A stretch of DNA of 64,000 nucleotides from Pyrenochaeta sp. MPI-SDFR-AT-0127 (GCA_020747015.1 JAGTJM010000020.1:603215-667214); one strand, 5' to 3'; positions 50,221-60,115 are shown, numbered from the stretch's first letter. Notes: generated by a model from the letters alone, not told the origin. Program-made: numbers and translations.

Positions 50221-51090
50221 GAGATGTCAAAGTAGGCTTGTATTGGTGTGGTCAGCTGTCCTTTGTGAGCAGCTTCCTTAAGCTTTAGGGCGTTGAGCGC
50301 ATAGTAATTCTTCCATTGCCATCAATATCATACTGGATTCGTACAATGCACATGCTGGTGTTATTGAACAGTGAGGTTGGGAGAGATTTCTGTACCTGAA
50401 TTGTGAGTAATGATATCTTTCTGCACGCTGATTGCTGACTCGTTCCAGCATTGCCTACATGGCTCAGCTATGTCATTCTTGCCACTACTGCGTCGCAACT
50501 TGACCTTCACTATAAAGTCGTCCACCAGTCCCTAAATGGTTGTATGCGCGACATTAGCGCCATCCTCATAAAGCAGGCTAGGCCAAGCCACACCCCAGAT
50601 CGTCACGCTAGATCCAATTTCGTCATGTTGCAGTCCACTAAATCAAGTACAACGAGCACTTGAACGAAGCGGCACGTTTCTGTCTACGTACTGTTGTGTT
50701 TTACGCACGTAAGGCCGCCAAGCACCTTTCATTTGTGGATCGTTCCTTCGTATGCAGCTTACCTTTCGTGTCGCCGGACCTCCGTATTGGTCGCCTTGGC
50801 TCACCAATCGTTGCAGCACGCCGGGTGTATAGTGCATGTTGGTCTTGGTGAGGTAGGTACGTATGGCTTACGGACGTATATGCATGATATAGATAGATAT
50901 GCACTCTGTCTCGTCGTCAGCCTCCTTGATGATATTATCTGGACGATACAGCTGTGCTGGACTTGAGACGACTCACGCTTTTGATTGCAGCTTCCTAACG
51001 GGTTGAGAAAGGATAGTGAAGGACTTCAAGATGGCCACATCTTCCAGTAGGTAACTCATCATTGTCAACACTTATCAGGCTAACGCCCAG
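50221..51090. other. Intergenic region
   Basis: No supported gene. The missing first exon of the downstream membrane-protein gene probably lies in the last few hundred bases. Confidence 0.5.
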
Positions 51091-52025
51091 GTAGCTGATT
51101 GTCTCTCACAAACGGCTCTCCAGCCAAACTCGACTGTTTTAGCTGGCATCGAAGCGTGTCAAACCGCCGCAAATATGCCCTACTGCTATCCTCCCAATGG
51201 CACAAGGATATGTATCCCATCGAAAGACATTCCATGTCAGTATGATCTTTCTTCACGAACCCCTACCCGCCCTGCTAACAGTTATCAGTTTACTGGCCAA
51301 GCTCATACTTCAGCCCCGACTCCAAGATCGCCATAGAATACGAAACCAAGTTGGACAAAGCCCAGAACAACAGCGGGTACGGCACATACGACTTTTCAGA
51401 ATCCATCTACGCCCAAGCTGTCCTTGTCCAATCCTCGCTCTTCCCGGGGGATCAGGGTGAGGTGGCGATGAAGATGTACTTCATTGAACAACGCAACAAT
51501 GACGATATTAGTACCCGAGACCCAATAGTGCATGATGGCCCGACACTTATTTTAGTGGACACTGTGAGTGCTGCTCCTACCATCGTGGTGATGACGCCTA
51601 CCACCACGGCGAGAAACATGCACGGCTCTGAGGAAGACTCAGACGATGAGGACGACGATGATGCAGGGGGACCGAAACTACACCCTGGCGCTATAGCAGG
51701 TGCAGTGATCGGTTCCATCATCGCTGCTGTTGTTCTGTTCCTGTTCTGCTGCCGTGGATGTTGTTACGGCGCTAAACGGCGCGGAAATCCTGACGAAGAG
51801 AAAGAGCACCCACATACTATTGAGCAGGGCACTGAGCTAGCGCAGCAGAAGAGCGTTCCGAATAGCAACGGTGCGAAGAAGTTGGTCAGTACTAGATTTG
51901 GAGGGTTGGATCCGGCTCCTGGGTCGCACGAGATTGAGAGAATGGACGCCGCGAGGATTGCCCAGCATAGAGGAGAGGTTGACAGCGCGTATATGGAAGC
52001 GCCACCGCCGAGGTATACACCTTAG
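51091..52025 (+). CDS. Single-pass membrane protein with PPxY tail (5' end unresolved)
   Basis: Two exons are clear: ~51091-51235 and 51289-52025 (53-nt intron with CTAAC, phase 1). The first exon is open back to about 51053 and must be preceded by an unidentified start exon, probably with a signal peptide. The extracellular part has Cys and N-glycosylation sites (NGT, NNS) around YPPNGTRICIPSKDIPFYWPSSYFS. An acidic linker EEDSDDEDDDD is followed by one membrane span (IAGAVIGSIIAAVVLFLFCC, near 51693-51752) and a basic, Cys-rich juxtamembrane stop. The tail ends PPPRYTP, containing PPRY, a PPxY motif recognised by WW domains of Rsp5-type ubiquitin ligases. Family unknown; possibly a fungal cell-surface sensor-like protein. 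Confidence 0.6.
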
Positions 52026-53026
52026 GATTGCTACTCGAGCTGCTCGTGTCCCCCTTTTCCACACGTCGATATCATCGTTTTCACGCAAAGCAATCACCAC
52101 ACCAACATCCCGCCCGGGCGCTGAGGCATCGTTCTCTCATTTGGATACACTAGCTTGCATCAGAAGTTGAACATGAAAGACCACTCGCATCCGTACCCAA
52201 ACTTAGAGGCTCCAGAGTATAAGCGCAGCTCACCAAACGATGTTGCAATTGTTGGCCAAGGATCTGGAATCTACTGTCTTTCCCAACAGCAATAAGTGAC
52301 TACTTTGCCACAACGCTTGATAAACTATTCTTGCAGACCCACTACAACGCCTTAAAGTACACATACTTCTATTCATGGTATCCGCTCTGAGATCATTGTT
52401 TTTGACCAGTCACTGGTATTTTGATTGAGGGTAGTGGATACGGAACATAGTTTGAGGAGGCAGGGTTTTGTATCAATGATCGATGTGCTCGTTGCAATGA
52501 TTATCCACCCATGATTACCAGTTATATGTACACCTACTGGCATTAAACGGCGGCTTGGCGGCTTACAGGCGGGCGTCAGTACGTCAGGGTCGGAGATGGT
52601 GGCTGTCCTACTTCTATGAAGCCTTGAGAACAAGCCCGCCCCATCGCGTGAACGCGATAGTTAAGGAAACATAAAATACAATGTTATAGGTAAGGCCCGT
52701 TAGTCATTCAAATTTGACAACTTAATGCGAATGTGCTTTCGATGATGTTTCGTTTTTCAGAACATTTAACGAATTTGGTGGTGTTCATTTGGTGCTCCCA
52801 ACGAACCAATCAACATGATGCTCGCCACACAAACCCCAGCTTTCCCCTTTGCGCCAACTTCCACCGCCCTTCCCATTCTAGTACATCAGCACCTGACTCA
52901 TTTCAAGTCATTAAACTTCAATCCAGGCTCCAACTCAAGTTATAAACACCGCTCTCGAATCTCCCCACAAATTCAATTTTACCCCGCAAAATTACACGCA
53001 GACTTTTCACCAGAGTACTCAAAGAG
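52026..53026. other. Intergenic region
   Basis: About 1 kb between the membrane-protein gene and TPT1. No supported gene. Confidence 0.55.
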
Positions 53027-54188
53027 ATGGGTAGAGGTGGACGCGGCGGCGGTAGTCGCAATCCTGCAAACCAGCCTAGAGAGCAGCAGGTATCAAGGAA
53101 AGTTAGTTGGTTGCTGAGGCATGGTGCTGGTTCCGAGGGTTTGAAGTTGGGGAAAGGTGGGTATGTTAATGTACAGGATGCTGTAAGTATCGCTATTTTG
53201 CTATGTCAGGCGATATATCTACAACCGCTCTGCCTAAGGGTGGCATGAATAAACACGACAAAATATAAAGTGATCACAAAAATGGAGACTAATATACTAC
53301 TTTTGAATTTCAAGTTTTCGTATAACAAATGCTAACTTTGCATAGTTGGACACCAAGGCCCTGAAGAGTTTGAAAATCACATTCCAAGAGCTCCGCGAAG
53401 TTGTCGCCAGCAACGACAAACAGCGCTTCTCTATGATCCTAGCCTCATCACTCAAAGACGATTCAGATTCAGAAGCTGCATTGCCGCCGCAGGAAACGCC
53501 TCAACCGGAAGGCTTCGACCCCATTCCAGAATCTGAGAATCCGTCAGACTATCTCATCCGCGCCAACCAGGGCCACTCAATCAAAGTTGATACAGAAGGT
53601 TTACTTGTCCCAATCACGCCAGAAACAGGGAATGTGCCAGAGGCTGTTGTTCATGGCACCGATGAGCCTGCCTGGAAACTAATCCTGAAGAGCGGTGGTC
53701 TGCGGCGTATGGGAAGGAATCACATTCACTTCGCCTCTGGCCTTCCCGCAGGCTTCAAATCCCTCGTTTCCTCTACTGGCTCGGCAGAAGAAAAGGAAGC
53801 TGCACCAGTCATTTCTGGCATGCGCAAGAATTCTTCAGTCCTCGTCTACATCGACATCTCCGCCGCTTTAGCCGCAGGCATCAAGTTCTTTATCAGCGAA
53901 AATGGGGTTATTCTGACGGAAGGCAACGAGCAGGGATTCCTGTCGTATGAGTTCTTCAAGCGTGTGGAGAGCAGGAAACAAGGTGGTGGGGTGCTTATGA
54001 GCGATGGAAAGTTGCCAGAGGGCGTAGTCGTCAACATTGAGGAGTGGGAACAGGAGGTTGGGGATGCTCAAGGGAAGGGAAAGAGGGGTGGAAGAGGGGG
54101 TCGAGGGGGCCGTGGGGGGAGGGGTGGCGGAAGAGGTGGGAAGGCGAGGGCTGTAGACGATTCGAACGATTTGATGGCTGGATCTTAG
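53027..54188 (+). CDS. TPT1: tRNA 2'-phosphotransferase
   Basis: Transfers the 2'-phosphate left at the splice junction after tRNA ligation to NAD+, releasing ADP-ribose 1'',2''-cyclic phosphate. This is the last step of fungal tRNA splicing. Two exons (53027-53182, 53346-54188) with a 163-nt intron give 332 residues. Conserved family pieces are SRKVSWLLRHGA, LIRANQGHSIKVDTEGLLVP, VVHGTDEPAWKLILKSGGLR and RNHIHFA, plus RKNSSVLVYIDISAALAAGI and ISENGVILTEG. The C-terminus carries an RGG-rich tail (residues ~290-320, GGRGGRGGRGG type), and the N-terminus is also GRGGRGGG. Both could add RNA binding. The gene lies 1.7 kb upstream of the multi-intron tRNA gene. Confidence 0.93.
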
Positions 54189-54744
54189 ATGGAGTATAGA
54201 GACAGAGCAGAATATCCTCTTCACAACAAGATGGAGACTTTCAATATACCAATTGTCTAAGCCAGTGGCATTTTCCAAGTGCCATCAGTTCATGAATCGC
54301 CTGAGGGTGGGCTGAGCCCATGCGCGCCTGTATGGAATTCCAACAGGTATAGCTAACCACTTTACTTATAACCCTTTCTGTTGCTAGTAATCTTGACGTC
54401 TGTTGGAAGAGACGAAGACTGCTTGTGATGGACATCTCCCGGTACAACTACGAGCCGTTTTTGCTCACTTATATCGGTATGCATGCCAACTAACATTATT
54501 TTCTTTCTTAAAGCTTCATGCTCTATTGCATAGGCTAGTTAATCGCGATGCCGTTTAGATCTCGTTGGTGCATCTTAAACTTGACCGAATTTTCTCCGAC
54601 ATGCACACTGCTCCATTCCGCACTGGTCCCGCATCCGATACCGTTCCGCTACCTCAGGTTTGCAGTATATGGATAGCTATGAACATGTCCGCAACCATCA
54701 CCAATTGCGGTAGAAAATCTAAAGCCGTGTAAAACACCTCCACC
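54189..54744. other. Intergenic region
   Basis: No gene or structured element recognised. Confidence 0.55.
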
Positions 54745-55278
54745 ATGAGCGCCTACACTTCCGAATACCCATCTCTCGATTTTGACACAGCATTCAAGAA
54801 GTTCTTCGAAGACTTCTATGCAACATCAGACACGCCCGATGCGCACGACAAGTACATTGAATACTTCACAAAGGATGCGACGTTGATCATGGCATCGAAG
54901 AAGGCCAAGGGGTCTGATGGTGCGCCTTCTCACAGAGCTTGTGTTAATATCTTCCCTACGTCTACTAACGCTCCACCCAAGAAATACTCGCACTCCGCAA
55001 GAGCATGTGGGAGAAGGTCGCTAGTCGATCGCATAAAGCCGTCAAGATTTTCCCCTTTGGCTCAAACTCCGATGAAGTAATGCTCTATGGGACTGTCAAG
55101 TATGGTTTGAAGGCAGGAGGTGATTCTGGACTGGATTGGGCGGCAAGAGCCCATCTGGTCAAGGAGGATGGAAGAGTGAAAATGGACTTTTATCAGGTGT
55201 ATTTGGTAAGATAGCACCCCATGCTCAAATCTGACGTGAACTGACAGTAAGCAGGATACTGGCGCACAGGCCAAATGA
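54745..55278 (+). CDS. SnoaL-like (NTF2-fold) small protein
   Basis: Three exons (54745-54919, 54982-55205, 55255-55278) give 140 residues. Intron 1 is 62 nt (GTGCGC, TACTAACG branch, AAG end); intron 2 is 49 nt. The first part, FDTAFKKFFEDFYATSDTPD then YIEYFTKDATLIMASKKAKG, and the later WAARAHLVKEDGRVKMDFYQVYL fit the cone-shaped SnoaL/NTF2-like fold of small fungal proteins. These are often annotated as polyketide-cyclase-like, but catalysis is not established. No biosynthetic neighbours are present. The tiny last exon adds DTGAQAK. Confidence 0.7.
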
Positions 55279-55850
55279 TCTCGAAGACATGTGAGGTCGC
55301 TTCTAGAAGCGTGATTGAGTAGGATACAAATGCCCTTGGCGATCAAGAATGTTTTAGAGTTGCACGTTTGCACTGGTGCTGTGGCACTATCAACACCCAA
55401 GATCAATAGACGATTCACCCAGTGATCTTGACATCAAACCCATCTTGCCTGAGCCGCTCACTAATGGTAGAACGGAGTCAAGCTTCATCAATCAAAGTTT
55501 ACTGGGAAATATTTGCAACAATGCAAGGACTGGCTTCTGACCAACAGAGGCTATTTGATGAATCAGATGATCATGTTCTGGGCCGTTTCCCAGTGAGCGA
55601 ATCCTTTCCTTTTGACTAACAAAGCCGAACGTGTTGCCTTTGCGACTGGTTACTGGGCTCGCTAAGCATTGTCAAAGGGCCAAAGCCACCATCTCATCTT
55701 CCCGTCAACGGCAACCCCAGCTTATCGTAGAGTCCTACAGCCGAGCAAAAAGCCCTTCTTACCCCGCACATTCCTGAACCGCTTAGTCCTGCACCCCTCA
55801 CTTCGGCCCCGCGCCCAAAATCTCAAGTAATTTCAAATTTTTGCTCTCGA
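55279..55850. other. Intergenic region upstream of the tRNA gene
   Basis: About 570 bp with no supported gene. Confidence 0.55.
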
Positions 55851-55860
55851 TATATATTTT
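55851..55860 (+). promoter_or_regulatory. TATA-like element upstream of tRNA-Lys
   Basis: TATATATTTT, 34-43 bp before tRNA nucleotide 1, the position at which TFIIIB contacts DNA. A CAACA stretch at 55881-55885 is a plausible Pol III start site about 10 nt upstream of the mature 5' end. Confidence 0.5.
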
Positions 55861-55896
55861 ACATTTAGCAGCAAAGCCATCAACAAAGACAATGCC

Positions 55897-55949
55897 GTTA
55901 GTAGCCCCGTCCAAGTTATCTCCCAGAGCAATCTCTAACTCCCTTTCAG
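55897..55949 (+). other. Intron 1 of tRNA-Lys, in the acceptor stem (mRNA-type)
   Basis: 53 nt between tRNA nucleotides 3 and 4. It begins GTTAGT, has TCTCTAACT (55931-55940) as branch-site candidate, then a short pyrimidine run ending TTTCAG. Length and signals match the mRNA introns of the window. Confidence 0.8.
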
Positions 55950-55983
55950 TGGTTAGCTCAATCGGTAGAGCGTGAGACTCTTA

Positions 55984-56023
55984 GTGGTATTCACGTTTTC
56001 CAAAAACGATTGATCTCTCTGCA
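55984..56023 (+). other. Intron 2 of tRNA-Lys, canonical anticodon-loop intron
   Basis: 40 nt between positions 37 and 38, the standard eukaryotic tRNA intron site cut by the TSEN endonuclease. It does not end in AG and so differs in kind from introns 1 and 3. Confidence 0.8.
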
Positions 56024-56043
56024 ATCTCAAGGTTGCGGGTTCG

Positions 56044-56097
56044 GTTAGTCTCCCCCACACAACCGCTCGTTCGAAGCTGGTTCCTAACATCCGCTAG
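56044..56097 (+). other. Intron 3 of tRNA-Lys, in the T loop (mRNA-type)
   Basis: 54 nt between positions 57 and 58. It begins GTTAGT like intron 1, has TTCCTAACAT (56081-56090) and ends GCTAG. It contains CGTTCGAAGCT (56068-56078), a B-box-like sequence that could replace the B box it splits. Confidence 0.8.
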
Positions 56098-56123
56098 ACC
56101 CCCGCATCGGGCTTGTATTCATC

Positions 56124-56130
56124 TTTTTTT
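56124..56130 (+). terminator. Pol III terminator (T7) of tRNA-Lys
   Basis: Run of seven T residues starting 11 nt after the discriminator base, the standard Pol III stop signal. Confidence 0.8.
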
Positions 56131-56559
56131 GCCCCTTTTTAGTCCTGTCTTTGCACTTACAAGAGGCAGATTTTTTACAATCTCAGTTCTTAAATAGGTG
56201 AACACGTAAAGACATTGGAGAGTGATATACTGTGCTAGATCGCAAGGCGAGGTATGTCGCTGTCAGCTAACCTTTTTGCCATCACATCTACGAAACTGTG
56301 AGATTGTGCTATCAATCCCCGAGTCTCTTATGAGAGAATACAAACATCAACAACCTTGTCAGTATAGGCATTGTTGAGGATAGAACTGTGAAGCGTTTTG
56401 AGTGCGAGTCAAAATCTTGACTGGTGAGTACCACGCTTTTCCCAATAGAAGATATATCAGCAAACGCAAAGATTACATTAGTTCTGTTGCCCTAAGGAGA
56501 AGATCTGGCATAACTCCCACTAAAAAGCCTAATCCTGTCTAAATATCAATCTGCCAAAG
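56131..56559. other. Intergenic region
   Basis: Between the tRNA gene and the 3' end of the SDR gene. No supported gene. Confidence 0.55.
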
Positions 56560-57600
56560 TTACTCTGCCTGTAAACCCACCAGGCCAAAACTCTCCCTCC
56601 AAAGTCTCTCCTCGTTCTCTTCGTCATACGCCCACGCCGCATGCCCTTCATTAGCGTTGTGAAACATTCCATCTTCCTTGGTCCTCTCCTCGTGACTCTT
56701 CTGCTCCACACACCCACTGAGATACCTGCCGCCCTTACTCGCCCATTCCGCGCTCACAGCAGCGTAGACTTGTGTCGCAGCACCCTGCGCAACACTCTTG
56801 AACGTGCGGTGCGTCTCCAAGTCACCCAAGAGAGCAGTCTTCACCTCGTCTGGCATGTATTTGCCAAGTCCTGAGCCCTCGGGAATGCTCCCGGGATGCA
56901 GTGAGGTGGCATGGAGATGCTGGGATGCATAGTGTCGCTCGATGGAGTTTGCCATCCAGACATTCGCTGTCTTGGACTGCCCGTAGGCTTTCCAGGGATC
57001 GTATTCCTTGTCGTAGTTGTAGTCGTCGAAGTTTACAGTGCCAAAGGCGTGGCCCATGCTTGAGACGCTCACGTAGCGGCTTGGATATGCTGGTGTTGCG
57101 GAGGAGAGCAGGGCATTCTTGAGCAGGTGGAAGAGGAGGAAGTGTCCTAAATGGTTGGTGCCGAACTGAATCTCGAATCCATCTTTAGTCTTGCCGTATG
57201 GTGTCGCCATTACACCTGCGTTGGCAATCAAGACGTTGAGCTTCCCCTGGCTTTTGGAGAGAAAGTCTTGAGCGCCCTTTCGAACGCTTTCGAAGCTGTC
57301 GAGTTCCATTTCAATGAGCTCGATCTTTCCGCCATGTTCGTGTTTCTCGCTCAAAATCTGATCCACGACTTTTTGGCCCTTGGGCACATTGCGTACGGTG
57401 CCGTACACGTGAGCTCCTGTCGTATGAAGCGCCCTTACTGTGTCGATGCCAATCCCGGATGATACACCAGTCACTAGGAAGACCTTGTCTTGAAGTTTGC
57501 CAGTGAGACCCTCATCTTCAATGATTTGGAGGGCTGTTGGCCGGGCATCGCCTGGGCCTCGGAGATTGGCTATCTTGTGGGCTTCAGCGTAGCGGGACAT
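56560..57600 (-). CDS. Short-chain dehydrogenase/reductase
   Basis: Intronless minus-strand gene. ATG 57600 (MSRYAEAHK) is preferred over an upstream in-frame start because conserved sequence begins shortly after it; this gives 346 residues. Rossmann-fold NAD(P)-binding motif TGVSSGIG (44-51), NAG (127-129), catalytic Ser near 180, and YxxxK with Tyr206 and Lys210 are all present. The layout (NHLGHFLLFHLL, SLHPGSI) is that of retinol-dehydrogenase/WWOX-like SDRs, common in fungi with varied substrates. Substrate unknown. No secretion signal or membrane anchor. Confidence 0.9.
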   Translation of the reverse strand: MSRYAEAHKIANLRGPGDARPTALQIIEDEGLTGKLQDKVFLVTGVSSGIGIDTVRALHTTGAHVYGTVRNVPKGQKVVDQILSEKHEHGGKIELIEMELDSFESVRKGAQDFLSKSQGKLNVLIANAGVMATPYGKTKDGFEIQFGTNHLGHFLLFHLLKNALLSSATPAYPSRYVSVSSMGHAFGTVNFDDYNYDKEYDPWKAYGQSKTANVWMANSIERHYASQHLHATSLHPGSIPEGSGLGKYMPDEVKTALLGDLETHRTFKSVAQGAATQVYAAVSAEWASKGGRYLSGCVEQKSHEERTKEDGMFHNANEGHAAWAYDEENEERLWRESFGLVGLQAE

Positions 57601-58294
57601 TGTTGGTGGTGGTGTTGGTATTGCTTCAAATTTTGGAGCTATGGGGATGTAGGTGTAGTGAAGTGTTTGACAGTGTGTGATACTGAGTTCTGACTTGGAA
57701 AGACTGGTGTACACTTCCTTTATACCTCAACTTCCACACGAGATGCTATACCACTCTCCGTCTTCTTGGAAGGCTAACTCCGAACCCATTGACTTCTTCC
57801 ATCGCGACTTGGTCCGGCTCAGACGTAATGTGGAAGCCTCAACTGAGGGCTGAGGGCTCTCTGCAGGATCACGCTCTTAATGCCGTTGAAAGCGGGCATA
57901 TCATAGAATTTCAGGAATATGGTGCAGGTAAATGTTCTAGGGTGGTAGCGAATCAGACACGAGAGCGTTTTTGGTCCGCGCCAAGGTCTGGCCTTGGGCT
58001 CACGCCAGCAACTCGTATCTGCAGGGTGATAATGGGTTAAGTCCGTGTTGTATGCCAGAGCGCGCCGAAAAAAAAAAGAAGAATGTACAAGAGATCATTT
58101 GCGTTCTGATAAACATGTATGACTTCATTCTCCACACGGAAGCAAAAACCTATCAAAACGCACTTGTCGCATACTTCCCGACTACTCGCCTGATCATTGG
58201 TACATGAATACTCTCCAACTCCGACTTACAACCTCAACTCCTTGCAAAATTCACTATCCTTTCGCTTCCTATACTCGTCAACCCATCATATCAC
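57601..58294. other. Intergenic region
   Basis: Promoter side of the SDR gene and 3' side of the carbonic anhydrase gene. A purine run near 58066-58083. No supported gene. Confidence 0.55.
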
Positions 58295-59348
58295 CTAGAA
58301 GTCCTTGGTCAGGTCATAGATCTTCTGGATCTCCTTCAATTGGCCCTCATGATCAAACTTGAGATCCTTGAGCAGCCCATCAGTGAATCCAAACACCCAC
58401 CCATGCACGACCGGGAATTCGTTCTCAGCCCAGCACTGCTGCACAGCTGCGGTCTTGATGACGTTCCTGCACTGCTCGTACACATTCAATTCAACCAGGC
58501 GGTTGTACTTGTCCTCCTCTGTGCCTCCATTCTTCACCACATTGTCCAGCTCCTCTTGGTGCAACCTATACACATCCCGAATATTTCGTAGCCAAGGATT
58601 GAGGAGCCCCATGTCCTTGGGCGTCATGGCGGCTTTGACACCACCACAGCCGTAGTGCCCGCATACCACGATGTGCTTCACTTTGAGATGGCGTACAGCG
58701 TAGTTGACAACGGACATGACATTGAGGTCGATGTTGTTTACGAGGTTGGCAATGTTGCGGTGGATGAACATCTCGCCAGGCTCGAGGCCCGTAATGGCTT
58801 CGGCGGGAATACGGGAGTCAGAGCAGCCTAGTCATGACTGTTAGCACGGATGGCAATTTTGTTTGCATATTGCGTGCTCATCATGCCTCTTTGGCAATAA
58901 TTGATCCCCTCCAGCTTGTTTGGGGTGGGACAGTGACGATAGAGTTTGAGAGTTTGCAAGGAGCGATTGACTCACCAATCCACAGATAATCTGGATTCTG
59001 GCCCGCACTCAGATCCGTGAAGAACTCGGGCTTCTTCTTCCTCATTTCATCGGCCCATTTCTTATTGTTCTCGAAGATGCGGTCATGGCTCTGCTGGAGG
59101 TATTTGCGAAGCTCCTTGGGTGTCTCGGGTTCCTTGCCAGCCATTCTGTAGCGTGTATACGAGGTGCAATGCCTTTTGCCAATTGATGGACTAGAGATTG
59201 AATGGGGGCGTGTAGGAGCGAAGGCAAGTGTTTGGAGAAGAGAAGAGCTCGACGGGGATGTTGAGGTCAATAAATAAGGGCTTGATGCAGGAGCAAAAGA
59301 GCGCCCCGCTACTAGCCCACGGGCAGCGTGGGGTATCCGCAGCAGCAT
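58295..59348 (-). CDS. NCE103: Beta-class carbonic anhydrase
   Basis: Zinc enzyme interconverting CO2 and bicarbonate. Two minus-strand exons (59348-58976, 58827-58295) with a 148-nt intron give 301 residues. Zinc ligands and catalytic dyad are visible: CSDSR (Cys126, Asp128, Arg130) and HYGC (His182, Cys185). The first ~75 residues are basic and Ser-rich without acidic residues (MLLRIPHAARGLVAGRSFAP), a probable mitochondrial targeting sequence. A downstream in-frame Met (MAGKEPETPKELRKYLQQ) would give a cytosolic form of the usual fungal length. The open frame continues upstream to GTG, but ATG 59348 is the first ATG. It is divergent from the DUF3253 gene. Confidence 0.93.
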
Positions 59349-59660
59349 CACAAGACAACTACTACCCAACAAGGGCACACCTCCCTTACAGCCTTTATGC
59401 GGGCAGTTTCGGTTGAGCGTGTGAGAGTGGTTGAGGTTTGCTTTTGCAGCGCGCCGATTGGGCGCTCTGACGTCAAGGCATTGGCTAACCCAGTAGCACC
59501 CTTGCTGGCGATCGCGTTTTTACGGAGATGCAGAAGCTAGGCATGAACACCATTCGAGCATTATCTCGATCAAGTGCCAAATGCCGTCTTGACACAATAC
59601 CCTCGAAACGCCCCAAGCCATACTCTGCAAAGACCAAGTAAAACATTGGGGACCGCCGTA

Positions 59661-59960
59661 ATGGGCCTGGATGATGCCCAGAGAGAGATTATATTACGCC
59701 ATGCAAACCGACTTTTGAGCTCCAGGGACTACCCAAAGACGATTTGCCCCTCTGAAATTGCCCGAGCGTTGTCCAAGGAGGAACTACGAGTATTGAACGC
59801 ATCAGACTGGCGGAGCACTATGGAAGACATTCGAGAGATCGTCTGGGAGAAGCGAGAAGCCCGGGAGGTAGAGGTGTTACAGAAAGGGGAGGTTGTTGGT
59901 GTAGAGTGGTTGGAAGATATCAAAGGGCCGATACGAGTCAGGAAGATACAATCAGAATGA
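59661..59960 (+). CDS. DUF3253 small protein
   Basis: From ATG 59661 this gives 99 residues (MGLDDAQREIILRHANRLLS). The KTICPSEIARAL, SDWRSTMEDIREIVWEKR and KGPIRVRK blocks are the pattern of DUF3253 proteins, small and of unknown biochemical role. An upstream ATG at 59543 opens a basic, mitochondrial-presequence-like peptide (MNTIRALSRSSAKCRLDTIP) in another frame, which could be an alternative first exon. The 312 bp to the carbonic anhydrase start are a shared divergent promoter. The 3' end faces the DysF gene. Confidence 0.65.
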   Translation: MGLDDAQREIILRHANRLLSSRDYPKTICPSEIARALSKEELRVLNASDWRSTMEDIREIVWEKREAREVEVLQKGEVVGVEWLEDIKGPIRVRKIQSE

Positions 59961-60115
59961 GCCAAAAAGAACAAGGAGTCATGTATGTCTTGAATGCCTA
60001 TGCTAATTACAATATGTATGTCCACACCATTGCAGCCAGCGCTGAGTCTTTCAGCGCATGCGATGCCAAGACCCAAGGATATCACCCAGCTCGCCAAACT
60101 CCATGTGACCTGCTA

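Larger units (their letters stand above)
55894..56113 (+). tRNA. tRNA-Lys(CUU) interrupted by three introns
   Basis: Exons 55894-55896, 55950-55983, 56024-56043 and 56098-56113 join to a 73-nt tRNA with every stem paired. Acceptor stem: GCCTGGT with ATCGGGC (two G-U wobbles). D arm: GCTC/GAGC. Anticodon stem: TGAGA/TCTCA with loop CTCTTAA, anticodon CTT at 55980-55982. Variable loop: AGGTT. T stem: GCGGG/CCCGC with loop TTCGACC. The discriminator is T, as I recall for yeast tRNA-Lys(CUU). The A box (TAGCTCAATCGG) is intact. The B box is cut after GGTTCG by the third intron. A TATA-like element upstream and a T7 run downstream support Pol III transcription. Standard tRNA scanners would probably miss it. 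Function is inferred from structure only. Confidence 0.85.

Noticed and set aside
55894..56113. Permuted tRNA or two tandem tRNA fragments as an explanation for tRNA-Lys
   Set aside because: The four pieces occur in normal 5' to 3' order and each stem closes only after removal of the inserts; the inserts have splice-site signals.
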